A stretch of 64,000 bases of DNA from Ornithinimicrobium avium. GTDB lineage: Bacteria > Actinomycetota > Actinomycetes > Actinomycetales > Dermatophilaceae. Position numbers and translations under genes: made by a program. The stretch is taken from the NCBI RefSeq assembly GCF_003351765.1, contig NZ_CP031229.1:3286001-3350000 (forward strand), in the 5' to 3' direction. Positions 50,222-58,985 of the stretch are shown here, piece by piece (positions within the stretch are counted from its first letter, which is position 1; every line of letters starts with the position of its first letter). The notes beneath the pieces were generated by a model. The model did no database searches and was not told the origin of the DNA. It was given only the letters and a program-made list of their open reading frames with translations.

Positions 50222-50271
50222 GCGCGCACACCGGAGCCGACCCAGGGCGTGGACCACAAGGTCCGCGCCCT
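50189..50271 (+). promoter_or_regulatory. Attenuator hairpins upstream of aroF
   Basis: Hairpin 1: GGGTCGGCTCCGG (50189-50201) pairs perfectly with CCGGAGCCGACCC (50232-50244). Hairpin 2, the likely terminator, is an 11-bp stem from 50246 to 50271 (GGGCGTGGACC with GGTCCGCGCCC, loop ACAA) followed by CTTCGCCATTTC. GGCGCG at 50204-50209 can pair with CGCGCC at 50265-50270, which would open the terminator; this is a possible antiterminator. Confidence 0.7.
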
Positions 50272-50329
50272 TCGCCATTTCACCAGGCGGGCGCCCCGGG
50301 ACCAGGGCGGCCGCCGCCCAGGAGGAGAC

Positions 50330-51421
50330 ATGACCCCCACCACGACCGCGGGACGCGCCACCGACGACCTGCGCGTGCTGCGGATGGAGCCGCTGCCCAC
50401 CCCGCGGGAGGTCCGGGCCGGCCTGCCGCTGCCCGAGGCCTGCGCCGAGCTCGTGGACCGCTCCCGGCGCGAGGTCCAGGAGGTGCTGAGAGGCCAGGAC
50501 GACCGCCTCCTCGTCGTCGTCGGCCCCTGCTCGGTCCACGACCCCGTCGCGGCCCTCGACTACGCCCGGCGTCTTCAGGCCCAGGCGCGCCGGCTCGAGG
50601 ACGACCTGCTCGTGGTGATGCGCGTCTACTTCGAGAAGCCCCGCACCACGACCGGCTGGAAGGGTCTGGTCAACGACCCCGACCTCGACGGCAGCTACGA
50701 CATCCCCCGTGGGCTGCGGCTGGGCCGGCAGGTGCTGCTGGACGTGCTCGGTGCCGGGCTTCCGGCGGCCTGCGAGTTCCTCGAGACGACCACGCCCCAG
50801 TACCTGTCCGACGCGGTCACCTACGGCGCGGTCGGGGCGCGCACCGTCGAGTCCCAGGTCCACCGCCAGCTCGTCTCCGGGCTGTCGATGCCGGTCGGCC
50901 TCAAGAACGGCTCCGACGGCGACGTGCAGGTCGCGGTCGACGCCTGCGTGGCGGCCGCGGCGGCGCAGACCTTCCTCGGCGTGGACGCGGACGGACGCGC
51001 CGCCGTGGTCGAGACGGCGGGCAACCGGGACGCGCACGTGGTGCTGCGGGGCGGCCGGGCTGCCCCCAACCACGACGCGGTCTCGGTGCAGGCTGCGGCC
51101 GACCGGCTCGCCGGCGCGGGCCTGCAGCGCCGGCTCGTGGTGGACGCCAGCCACGGCAACAGCCGCAAGGACCACGTGCGCCAGGCCGGCGTCGCGCGGG
51201 AGATCGGGGCGCAGGTCGCTGCGGGCGAGGACGCCGTCGTCGGCATCATGCTGGAGAGCTTCCTCGTCCCGGGCCGTCAGGAGCCGGCACCCGCCGGCCT
51301 GGTCTACGGGCAGTCGGTCACCGACGCGTGCATGGGCTGGGACACGACGGTGGAGGTCCTCGACGACCTCGCCGGGGCGGTCCGGACGCGACGGCAGGTC
51401 CGCCGCTCCGACCCGGCCTGA
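50330..51421 (+). CDS. aroF: 3-deoxy-7-phosphoheptulonate synthase (AroF/AroG type)
   Basis: DAHP synthase condenses PEP and erythrose-4-phosphate, the first step to aromatic amino acids. This 363-residue class I enzyme resembles E. coli AroF/G/H: LLVVVGPCSVHDPVAALDYARRL, VMRVYFEKPRTTTGWKGLVNDPDLDGSYDI, ACEFLETTTPQYLSDAVTYGAVGARTVESQVHRQL, SMPVGLKNGSDGDV, VVDASHGNSRKDH and IMLESFLVPGRQ are all present. ATG with GGAGGAG upstream. Many actinobacteria also have a class II enzyme elsewhere. The Tyr/Phe-rich leader peptide implies control by those amino acids. Confidence 0.95.
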   Translation: MTPTTTAGRATDDLRVLRMEPLPTPREVRAGLPLPEACAELVDRSRREVQEVLRGQDDRLLVVVGPCSVHDPVAALDYARRLQAQARRLEDDLLVVMRVYFEKPRTTTGWKGLVNDPDLDGSYDIPRGLRLGRQVLLDVLGAGLPAACEFLETTTPQYLSDAVTYGAVGARTVESQVHRQLVSGLSMPVGLKNGSDGDVQVAVDACVAAAAAQTFLGVDADGRAAVVETAGNRDAHVVLRGGRAAPNHDAVSVQAAADRLAGAGLQRRLVVDASHGNSRKDHVRQAGVAREIGAQVAAGEDAVVGIMLESFLVPGRQEPAPAGLVYGQSVTDACMGWDTTVEVLDDLAGAVRTRRQVRRSDPA

Positions 51422-51433
51422 GGGACGGCTCCG

Positions 51434-51509
51434 CCCCACTCACGTACCGGCGTTGTAGAGAACTCGTGATGGATCATGCGTTCTCTACAAGAAGAGTACG
51501 TAAGTGGGG
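51434..51509. repeat. Two-stem palindromic element between aroF and pspA
   Basis: Outer arms CCCCACTCACGTAC (51434-51447) and GTACGTAAGTGGGG (51496-51509) pair with one mismatch. Inner arms TTGTAGAGAAC (51453-51463) and GTTCTCTACAA (51480-51490) pair perfectly over a 16-base loop that itself contains TGATGGATCA. It fills the gap between converging genes and may act as a bidirectional terminator or a REP-like repeat. Confidence 0.65.
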
Positions 51510-51528
51510 CCCCGGGCGGGGCCGGACC

Positions 51529-52248
51529 TCAGCCCTGCTGGTTCTTCAGGGCCTGCAGGCGAGCCTCCACCTCGGCGTCGGCCGAGCCCGACTCCAGCTC
51601 GGCGAACTGGTCCTCCAGCGAGGTGGACTGCGCCTCGGCGCGGCCCTGCACGAGCGCCTCCTCCTTGCGGATGCTGTCGTCCCACCGGGACAGGTCGCTG
51701 GTCGGGTCCATCACGTCGATGGAGGACATCGCGTCCTGGACCTTGTTCTGCGCCTCGACGCTGCGGGCCCGGGCCACGAGCGTGCTGCGCCGCGACTTCA
51801 GGTCCTCCAGCTTGGTCTTCATCTGGGTCAGCCCGTCCTTGAGCTGCTCGATGGTGGCGTTCTGCTGCTGGACGTTGGGCTCCATGACCTTGACGTCGTT
51901 CTCGTGCTGGATCTGCCGGCTGAGGGCAACCCGTGCGAGGTCGTCGAACTTGAACGCCCCGTCGGGGTCGCCCTTGCCGCGCAGCTCCTCGGCCTTGGCC
52001 GAGGCGGCCGCCGCCTTGCGTCCCCACTCGGCCGAGGCGTCGCGGTCGGACTGCAGGTCGGACTCCGCCATCCGCACGTTGGCGATGGTCTGGGCCACCG
52101 CCTCCTCGGCCTCGGCGATGCTGTTGGTGTAGTCCCGGACGAGCTGGTCCAGCATCTTCTCGGGGTCCTCCGCGCGGTCCAGCAGCGAGTTGATGTTGGC
52201 GCGCGCGAGCTGGCTGATGCGCCCGAGGACGGTCTGCTTCTGGGTCAT
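51529..52248 (-). CDS. PspA/IM30 family protein
   Basis: A 239-residue, almost wholly coiled-coil protein that coats stressed membranes, like PspA, Vipp1 and LiaH. It begins TVLGRISQLARANINSLLDRAEDPEKMLDQLVRDY, the amphipathic N-terminal helix and conserved DPEKML block, then long helices (RMAESDLQSDRDASAEWGRK, KVMEPNVQQQNATIEQLKD, KTKLEDLKSRRSTLVARARS). It ends with a short Gln-rich tail (ARLQALKNQQG). The ATG has AGGAA about nine bases upstream. The TPM-domain gene lies just upstream on the same strand, a recurrent pair. Confidence 0.93.
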   Translation of the reverse strand: MTQKQTVLGRISQLARANINSLLDRAEDPEKMLDQLVRDYTNSIAEAEEAVAQTIANVRMAESDLQSDRDASAEWGRKAAAASAKAEELRGKGDPDGAFKFDDLARVALSRQIQHENDVKVMEPNVQQQNATIEQLKDGLTQMKTKLEDLKSRRSTLVARARSVEAQNKVQDAMSSIDVMDPTSDLSRWDDSIRKEEALVQGRAEAQSTSLEDQFAELESGSADAEVEARLQALKNQQG

Positions 52249-52351
52249 GCTCGGTTTCCTTTCGTCGGATCCTGCGTCTTGTTGACGGTATGTCGTGTGC
52301 TGGGGTTCCGCGCCAGGTGCGCCGGTAGCGACGGGGCACCCGCGGCGACGC

Positions 52352-54430
52352 CTAGAAGCGTCCGCCGCCGAACGTGCCTCCTCCACCGCCGCCGAAGCTG
52401 CCGCCGCCGAAGCTGCCACCCCCGAAGCCTCCTCCGCCGCCGAAGCCGCCGCCACCGCCCCAGCCGCCGCTGTGGTGGTGCCCCCCGCCGCGGCCCCCGA
52501 GCAGGATGCCGCCGAGGATCACCGACCACGGGTCCAGGCCGCCGCGGCGCCCGCCGTAGCCCCCCGACCCGCCCCAGGAGTCCATGTCGTTCTGTGCCTC
52601 GGTGAGCGCCTGCTCGCCGAGCTGCTCGGCCCGGGTGAGCAGGCCCATCGCGTTGGTCGGGTCCTGCTCGGCCGCCTGCTGGGCCTCGTCGAAGACGCGC
52701 AGCGCCTCGGAGATGCGGGTGCGGGCGCCGCTGTTGACCGCGCCACGGCGGGTGCGGATCGTCTCGTCGATGCTGCGCAGCCGGGCACCGACCCGGGCGA
52801 CGCGCTGGGAGAAGTTCTCCCGCATCCGGGTGGTGTGCTCCTCGGCGTCGCGCATCGGCTGGAGCAGCGTGTCGAGGTCGTGCTCGGCGGCGTCCAGCTC
52901 GGCGATCGCCCGCAGCGGGTCGCCGGAGGTGCGCGAGCTCTGGGCCTGCTCGACGGCCGCGCGGGCGCGGTCGGCGGCCTGGGCGATGACCGGCTCGCGC
53001 GGCGCGAGCCGCTGCACGTCACGCAGGTCGGAGGTGATCGAGGCGACGCGCCGGGTCAGCTCCTGCGCGGATCCGGCCAGCGCCTGGTCGGCCTGGGAGA
53101 TCTGGTCCAGCAGCGTGACCGCCTGGCCGACCGACTCCTCCGCCGCGCGGGCGGCTGCCACCGCCGAGGGGCGGTCGTCGCGCTCCAGCGACTGCCTGCC
53201 CGCGGTGACGAAGCCGTCGGCCGAGCGGAGCAGCTCCTCGGCGTGGGTGCGGTGCTCGCGCACCGTCACCAGGGCCTGCGTGGGGTAGCGCGCGGAGAGA
53301 CCGGCCAGCTCCTGGTCGGCGACCGGCAGCCGCTCCTGCACCTCGCCCAGCCGGGTCCGCAGCTCGGCGAGGAACTCGGGCGCGCGGTCCTGCAGGGCGC
53401 GCAGGGTGGCGAACTCCTGGGTGTGCTCGTCCAGCGTCGTGCGCGCGGTGCCGGTCAGCTCGATGATGCGCGCGAGCATCGTGCGCTCGACGTCCTCGGG
53501 CTCCTTCTGGTCGTCGTCGAGCTGCTGGCGCAGGGAGAAGGCCTCCTTGGCCGAGGCGCGCGCCCGCCCGAGCACGGTCCTGAACTGCTCGGTGCGCTGG
53601 GTCCCGAACTGCGCCTCGGCGAAGGAGAGCTCCTCCTGCGCCGAGCGCACCGCGTTGTCCATGCCGACGAGGGCCTCGGCAGCCTGGCGCTGCAGGTCCG
53701 GCAGCGAGACGCCCTGGGCCGAGGTCGGCACCGGGGCGCCCGAGCTGGGACGCCGGCGACGCTTGCCCATCGCGGTGACCAGTCCCGCGCCGGCGAAGAG
53801 CACGACCGGCGCGGCGAAGAGCAGGGTGCCCAAGCCGCTGCCGAGCCCGCCGGAGGAGCGGGGATAGACGGGGCCCTGGTCCTCGGGGACGGCGACCCCG
53901 CCCCCGCTGCCGGCGCTGGCGTACTCGCGCTCGAAGCCGGTCACCGCACCGGACACCGCGCCCGCCCAGTCCGAGTCGCGCAGCGCGGGCTCGATGTCCT
54001 GCAGCTGCACGGTGCGTACGGACGCGGCGGGCAGGGTGCCGGACACGTCGCCGACGCCGTAGAGCCGGTCGTCGACAGCCACCGCGAGCACGAGGTCCCC
54101 GTCCCCCATCCGGGAGACCGACGAGGTGTCCTGCGCCCACGTCGGGCCGTCAACGGGGCTGCCCGAGCTGTCCTCGAAGGTGTCGACGAAGACCACGAAC
54201 AGCTGCAGGCCGGTCTCGTCCCGCAGCTGCTCCACCTCGGTGCGCGCGGCCTCCTCCTCGGCCGGGCTCAACGCGTCGGCCTGGTCGGTGACGGAGTCGG
54301 CCAGGTCGAGCGGCTCGGAGGCGTGCGCGGGGGCGCCGGGGCCGAGCAGGCACGACGCGGCGACCCAGCCGGCGACGAGGAGGGCGCGGCCGCGCGGCCG
54401 TCGTCCCCGGAGCGGTGCGAGCGTGGTCAT
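52352..54430 (-). CDS. TPM domain membrane protein with coiled coil and Gly-rich tail
   Basis: A 692-residue protein. A signal peptide (about 1-38, ending APAHA) precedes a TPM domain at about 40-165 (VTDQADALSPAEEEAARTEV, QLFVVFVDTFEDSSG, GDGDLVLAVAVDDRLYGV). One membrane helix follows at about 200-225, then about 400 cytoplasmic residues of charged helices (coiled-coil-like), ending with HHHSGGWGGGGGFGGGG and further FGGGS repeats. TPM proteins are linked to photosystem repair in plants and to envelope roles in bacteria; the substrate is unknown. It is probably co-transcribed with pspA, about 100 bases downstream. GTG one codon earlier could be the start (GGAGG eight bases before it). Confidence 0.88.
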   Translation of the reverse strand: MTTLAPLRGRRPRGRALLVAGWVAASCLLGPGAPAHASEPLDLADSVTDQADALSPAEEEAARTEVEQLRDETGLQLFVVFVDTFEDSSGSPVDGPTWAQDTSSVSRMGDGDLVLAVAVDDRLYGVGDVSGTLPAASVRTVQLQDIEPALRDSDWAGAVSGAVTGFEREYASAGSGGGVAVPEDQGPVYPRSSGGLGSGLGTLLFAAPVVLFAGAGLVTAMGKRRRRPSSGAPVPTSAQGVSLPDLQRQAAEALVGMDNAVRSAQEELSFAEAQFGTQRTEQFRTVLGRARASAKEAFSLRQQLDDDQKEPEDVERTMLARIIELTGTARTTLDEHTQEFATLRALQDRAPEFLAELRTRLGEVQERLPVADQELAGLSARYPTQALVTVREHRTHAEELLRSADGFVTAGRQSLERDDRPSAVAAARAAEESVGQAVTLLDQISQADQALAGSAQELTRRVASITSDLRDVQRLAPREPVIAQAADRARAAVEQAQSSRTSGDPLRAIAELDAAEHDLDTLLQPMRDAEEHTTRMRENFSQRVARVGARLRSIDETIRTRRGAVNSGARTRISEALRVFDEAQQAAEQDPTNAMGLLTRAEQLGEQALTEAQNDMDSWGGSGGYGGRRGGLDPWSVILGGILLGGRGGGHHHSGGWGGGGGFGGGGGFGGGSFGGGSFGGGGGGTFGGGRF

Positions 54431-54515
54431 CACGTGGTGATCCTCCCTGACCAGCGAGCTGCGGTCCACCCGTGGGGGGTGAACCGTGTGCGGATCAGCA
54501 TCCCACGCACGGTCC

Positions 54516-54521
54516 TAGACT
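54516..54521 (+). promoter_or_regulatory. -10 box of mfd
   Basis: TAGACT, about 60 bases before the mfd ATG at 54580, giving a leader of some 52 bases that ends in AAGGA. It is divergent from the TPM gene. Confidence 0.5.
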
Positions 54522-54579
54522 GGACCACTGGCCACCTGCCAGCACCCCGACCGCCCGCCCGGCGAAGGACCCTCACCGC

Positions 54580-57500
54580 ATGCACCTCTCACCCGTCGTC
54601 GACCTGCTCTGCGCCGATCCCGCCGCCGCGCGGGTGCTCGAGGCCGCCCGCTCCGGCGAGCCGGTCGTCGAGGTGTCCGCCGCGGCCGGCGCCCACCCGG
54701 CGCTGGTGGCGGCGCTCGCCCGCGCGGACCAGGCCCCGCTGCTGGCGGTGACGGCCACCGGGCGGGAGGCCGACGACCTCGTCGCCGCGCTCGGCTCGCT
54801 CCTCGAGGAGGGACCGTCCGCGGTCGCGGCCTTCCCCAGCTGGGAGACGCTGCCGCACGAGCGGCTCAGCCCGCGCTCGGACACCGTCGGCCGGCGGCTG
54901 GCCACCCTGCGCCGGCTCGCGCACCCGGACCCGCAGGACGAGCAGGCGGGCCCGGTCCGGGTCGTCGTCGCCTCGGTGCGCGCGCTGCTCCAGCCGCTCG
55001 TCAGGGGGCTGGGCGACCTCGTCCCGGTCCGGCTGCGCGCCGGTGACGAGCGGCCGCTGTCGGAGGTCGTCGACGCGCTGGCGGCCGCGGCCTACACCCG
55101 CACCGACATGGTCGAGCGCCGCGGCGAGTTCGCCGTGCGCGGCGGGATCCTCGACGTCTTCCCGCCCACCGAGGAGCACCCGGTGCGCGTCGAGTTCTGG
55201 GGCGACACCGTCGAGGAGGTGCGCTGGTTCAAGGTCGCCGACCAGCGCTCGCTGGAGATGGTCGGCCAGGAGCACGGGCTCTACGCCCCGCCCTGCCGCG
55301 AGCTGCTGCTCACCGACGACGTCCGCGAGCGGGCGCGCGAGCTCGTCGGCAGCCTCCCGGGCGCCGCGGACCTGCTGGCCAAGGTCGCCGAGGGCATCGC
55401 GGTCGAGGGTATGGAGTCGCTCTCGCCGGTCCTCGTCGACGGCATGGAGACGGTCGTGGACGTGCTGCCCGCGGGCTCCCGGGTCGTCGTCGTGGAGCCC
55501 GAGCGGGTGCGCACCCGCGGGCACGACCTGGTCGCCACCAGCCGGGAGTTCCTCGAGGCCAGCTGGGCGGCTGCGGCGACCGTCGAGGGCGCGGCCCCGA
55601 TCGACCTGCAGCGCGCCCTGGGCACGGCGTCCTCGTGGGAGCTGGGCGACATGCGCGAGCACACGCTGGCCACCGGGCGGGCGTGGTGGTCGCTGACCTC
55701 CTTCGCGGTCGACACCGAGCTGGCCGGGGACGACACCCTCGAGGTGCCGAGCTCCCCGGTGAACTCCTACCGCGGCGACCGGGAGGCGATCTTCGCCGAC
55801 CTGCGCTCCTGGCTGGGCGAGCGCCGGCGGGTGCTCGTCAGCCTGGACGGGCCCGGCATGGCCAGGCGGGTGGCCGAGATCCTGGGCGAGAACGACATAC
55901 CTCAGCGGCTGGAGAGCGAGCTGACCTCCGCGGAGGTGCTGAGCCCGGACCGGATCACGCTGACCACCGGCGCCGTGGGGCACGGCTTCGTCCTGCCGGG
56001 TGCCGGCTTCGTGCTCGTGGGGGAGGCGGACCTGATCGGCCAGTCGTCCACGGGGGGCTCGACGCGGGACATGCGCCGGATGCCCTCGCGCCGCCGCCAG
56101 CAGGTCGACCCGCTCGCGCTGCGTCCCGGCGACTACGTCGTGCACGAGCAGCACGGCGTGGGCCGGTTCGTGGAGATGGTCCAGCGTCAGGTCCAGGGAG
56201 CGACGCGGGAGTACGTCGTGCTGGAGTACGCGAGCTCCAAGCCGCGCGGGCACGGCATACCGGACCGGCTGTACCTGCCGACCGACCAGCTGGACCAGCT
56301 GACCAAGTACGTCGGCGGCGAGGCCCCCACCCTGAACCGGCTGGGCGGCTCGGACTGGCAGAAGACCAAGAGCCGGGCGCGCAAGCACATCAAGCAGATC
56401 GCGGCCGAGCTGATCCGGCTCTACTCGGCGCGGATGGCCAGCCAGGGGCACGCGTTCGCCCCGGACACGCCGTGGCAGCGCGAGCTCGAGGACGCCTTCG
56501 CCTTCACCGAGACCCCCGACCAGCTCTCCTCGATCGAGGAGGTCAAGGAGGACATGGAAAAGCCGGTCCCGATGGACCGGCTGATCAGCGGCGACGTCGG
56601 CTACGGCAAGACCGAGATCGCGGTGCGGGCGGCGTTCAAGGCGATCCAGGACGGCAAGCAGGTCGCGGTGCTCGTGCCGACGACGCTGCTGGTGCAGCAG
56701 CACTTCCAGACCTTCTCCGAGCGCTATGCGCAGTACCCCGTCACCGTGCGCTCGCTGTCGCGCTTCCAGTCGGACAAGGACGCCAGGGAGACGGTCGCGG
56801 GGCTGGCCGACGGCTCGGTCGACGTGGTGATCGGCACGCACCGGCTCCTCGGCTCCACCGTGCGCTTCAAGGACCTCGGCCTGGTCATCATCGACGAGGA
56901 GCAGCGCTTCGGCGTCGAGCACAAGGAGCAGCTCAAGGCGCTGCGCACCGACGTCGACGTGCTGGCCATGTCGGCCACGCCCATCCCGCGCACCCTGGAG
57001 ATGGCGGTGACCGGCATCCGGGAGATGTCGACGCTGGCCACGCCCCCGGAGGAGCGGCACCCGGTCCTGACCTTCGTCGGCGGCTACGACGAGAAGCAGA
57101 TCGCCGCGGCGGTGCGGCGCGAGCTGCTGCGGGAGGGCCAGGTCTTCTTCGTGCACAACAAGGTGAGCTCGATCGAGAAGGCCGCCTCCCGGCTGCGCGA
57201 GCTGGTCCCGGAGGCCCGGATCGCCACGGCCCACGGGCAGATGGGCGAGCACCGGCTGGAGGAGGTCGTCGTCGACTTCTGGGAGCGGCGCTTCGACGTC
57301 CTGGTCTGCACCACGATCGTGGAGACCGGCCTGGACATCTCCAACGCCAACACCCTCATCGTCGAGCGGGCCGACACCTTCGGGCTCTCCCAGCTGCACC
57401 AGCTGCGCGGACGCGTGGGCCGCGGCCGCGAGCGCGCCTACGCCTACTTCCTCTACCCGCCGGAGAAGCCGCTGACCGAGACCGCCGTCGACCGCCTGCA

Positions 57501-58182
57501 GACGATCGCGGCCAACACCGACCTCGGCTCGGGCATCGCCGTGGCGATGAAGGACCTGGAGATCCGCGGTGCCGGCAACCTGCTCGGCGGCGAGCAGTCC
57601 GGCCACATCGAGGGGGTCGGCTTCGACCTCTACGTGCGGATGGTCGGCGAGGCCGTCGCCCGGTTCAAGGGAGAGGGCGAGGAGGCGCCGGCCGAGGTCA
57701 AGATCGAGCTGCCGGTCGACGCGCACCTGCCGCACGACTACGTGCCGGGGGAGCGGCTGCGGCTGGAGGCCTACCGCAAGCTGGCGCAGGTCACCGACGA
57801 GGCCGAGCTGGCGCAGATCCGCGAGGAGCTCGTGGACCGGTACGGCGAACCGCCGGTCCCGGTGCAGACCCTGCTGGAGGTGGCGCGGCTGCGGACGGTG
57901 GCCCGCGCCGCGGGGGTCGCCGACGTGGGCGTGCAGGGCAAGATGATCCGCTTCGCCCCCGTCGAGGGGCTGCGGGAGAGCCAGCAGCTGCGGCTCAACC
58001 GGCTCTACCCCGGGACGATCATCAAGCCGGCTCTGCGCCAGGTCCTGGTGCCCGCGCCGACGACCGCGCGCGTGGGCGGCAAGCCGCTGCGCGACGGCGC
58101 GGTCCTCGAGTGGGCCTCCCAGCTGCTGAGGGCCGTCCTGCTGGACGACATCGCGGCCGCCGCGGGCGGAAGCGTCGGCTGA
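54580..58182 (+). CDS. mfd: Transcription-repair coupling factor Mfd
   Basis: Mfd removes RNA polymerase stalled at lesions and recruits UvrAB. The 1200-residue protein has the UvrB-homology region (AFPSWETLPHERLSPRSDTVGRRLATL, VERRGEFAVRGGILDVFPP), the RNA-polymerase interaction domain around PGDYVVHEQHGVGRF (about 510-525), the helicase motifs GDVGYGKTEIAVRAAF (Walker A, about 671), DEEQRFGVEHKE (Walker B), SATPIPRTLEM and HQLRGRVGRGRERAYAY, and the C-terminal D7 domain. All catalytic motifs are intact. The ATG has AAGGA nine bases upstream. It ends at a strong bidirectional hairpin. Confidence 0.97.
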   Translation: MHLSPVVDLLCADPAAARVLEAARSGEPVVEVSAAAGAHPALVAALARADQAPLLAVTATGREADDLVAALGSLLEEGPSAVAAFPSWETLPHERLSPRSDTVGRRLATLRRLAHPDPQDEQAGPVRVVVASVRALLQPLVRGLGDLVPVRLRAGDERPLSEVVDALAAAAYTRTDMVERRGEFAVRGGILDVFPPTEEHPVRVEFWGDTVEEVRWFKVADQRSLEMVGQEHGLYAPPCRELLLTDDVRERARELVGSLPGAADLLAKVAEGIAVEGMESLSPVLVDGMETVVDVLPAGSRVVVVEPERVRTRGHDLVATSREFLEASWAAAATVEGAAPIDLQRALGTASSWELGDMREHTLATGRAWWSLTSFAVDTELAGDDTLEVPSSPVNSYRGDREAIFADLRSWLGERRRVLVSLDGPGMARRVAEILGENDIPQRLESELTSAEVLSPDRITLTTGAVGHGFVLPGAGFVLVGEADLIGQSSTGGSTRDMRRMPSRRRQQVDPLALRPGDYVVHEQHGVGRFVEMVQRQVQGATREYVVLEYASSKPRGHGIPDRLYLPTDQLDQLTKYVGGEAPTLNRLGGSDWQKTKSRARKHIKQIAAELIRLYSARMASQGHAFAPDTPWQRELEDAFAFTETPDQLSSIEEVKEDMEKPVPMDRLISGDVGYGKTEIAVRAAFKAIQDGKQVAVLVPTTLLVQQHFQTFSERYAQYPVTVRSLSRFQSDKDARETVAGLADGSVDVVIGTHRLLGSTVRFKDLGLVIIDEEQRFGVEHKEQLKALRTDVDVLAMSATPIPRTLEMAVTGIREMSTLATPPEERHPVLTFVGGYDEKQIAAAVRRELLREGQVFFVHNKVSSIEKAASRLRELVPEARIATAHGQMGEHRLEEVVVDFWERRFDVLVCTTIVETGLDISNANTLIVERADTFGLSQLHQLRGRVGRGRERAYAYFLYPPEKPLTETAVDRLQTIAANTDLGSGIAVAMKDLEIRGAGNLLGGEQSGHIEGVGFDLYVRMVGEAVARFKGEGEEAPAEVKIELPVDAHLPHDYVPGERLRLEAYRKLAQVTDEAELAQIREELVDRYGEPPVPVQTLLEVARLRTVARAAGVADVGVQGKMIRFAPVEGLRESQQLRLNRLYPGTIIKPALRQVLVPAPTTARVGGKPLRDGAVLEWASQLLRAVLLDDIAAAAGGSVG

Positions 58183-58210
58183 GGGCCGGGCGGGGGCGCC
58201 CGGCGCCCTC
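58181..58210. terminator. Bidirectional terminator between mfd and the SDR-like gene
   Basis: CGGGCG/CGCCCG with a GGGG loop, extended by GAGGGC/GCCCTC after a two-base bulge, about 12 bp in all. It overlaps the mfd stop and ends three bases from the stop of the converging gene. Confidence 0.65.
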
Positions 58211-58212
58211 GG

Positions 58213-58878
58213 TCAGGAGCCAGCCAGCGCGTCCAGCGCCTCGTCGATCGGGTCCGGCCCGTTGTTGAACTGCACGGTCCGCCCGTGCAGGTCCTCCCGG
58301 TCGACCACGGCGGCGGCGACGCGGGCGACGTCGTCCCGGCTGACCTGGCCCGCGCTGACGCTGCCGGTGCCGTCGTCGACCTCGACATGGCCGGTCCCAG
58401 CCTCCAGGGTGAGGGTGCTCGGGGCGAGGACGACCCAGTCCAGGCTGCTCGCGCGCAGGTGGGCGTCGGCCGCGGCCTTGGCCTCGGCGTAGTGCACGAA
58501 CGGGTTGTCCTGGGGGACGCCGTGGTCCGGCCCGGCGCCGAAGTAGGACACCATGACGTAGCGGTCGACGCCCGCGCGGACGGCGGCGTCCATCGACCGG
58601 ATCGCCGCGTCGCGGTCGACCGCGTAGGTCCGGTCGGGGTCGCTTCCGCCGGCGCCGGCCGACCAGACGACCAGGTCGTGCCCGGCGAGCAGGTCGGTGA
58701 GCGCGTCGGTGTCCATGGACTCGACGTCGGCGACCACGGGCAGGGCCCCCGTGGCGGCCACCTCCTGCGCGTGGTCGGGGTTGCGGATGATCGCGTCGAC
58801 CTCGTGCCCGGCCCCGCGCAGCAGCGGGCTGAGCCTGAGGGCGACCTTGCCGTGTCCTCCGATGATGGCTATTCGCAT
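58213..58878 (-). CDS. NAD(P)-binding atypical SDR protein
   Basis: A 221-residue NAD(P)-dependent epimerase-like protein of the atypical SDR/NmrA-like group. The Rossmann start MRIAIIGGHGKVALRLSPLL uses GGHGKV in place of GxxGxxG, as in this group. YVMVSYFGAGPDH and HYAEAKAAADAHLRASSLDWVVLAPSTL are the other landmarks; the YxxxK pair is present in HYAEAKAAAD. Such proteins may sense redox state or modify sugars or flavins; no substrate is suggested. The ATG at 58878 is used; a longer frame upstream lacks similarity. Confidence 0.87.
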   Translation of the reverse strand: MRIAIIGGHGKVALRLSPLLRGAGHEVDAIIRNPDHAQEVAATGALPVVADVESMDTDALTDLLAGHDLVVWSAGAGGSDPDRTYAVDRDAAIRSMDAAVRAGVDRYVMVSYFGAGPDHGVPQDNPFVHYAEAKAAADAHLRASSLDWVVLAPSTLTLEAGTGHVEVDDGTGSVSAGQVSRDDVARVAAAVVDREDLHGRTVQFNNGPDPIDEALDALAGS

Positions 58879-58972
58879 GACAGGGACAGCAAGTCCGGGG
58901 CGCCGGACATTCCCTGGGTGGCCCGGCCCGGCCCGGGTCCGGACCTGGGAGGGCCCCGTCAGCACGCCGTGC

Positions 58973-58978
58973 GATGAT
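58973..58978 (+). promoter_or_regulatory. -10 box of the lipoprotein-mazG transcript
   Basis: GATGAT, seven bases before the GTG at 58986; leaderless arrangement. Confidence 0.45.
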
Positions 58979-58985
58979 GGCGCGC

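Noticed and set aside
52352..52480. Apparent DNA repeats of GCCGCC/CCGCCG type.
   Set aside because: They encode the Gly-rich tail (FGGGS-type repeats) of the TPM protein and need no separate explanation.
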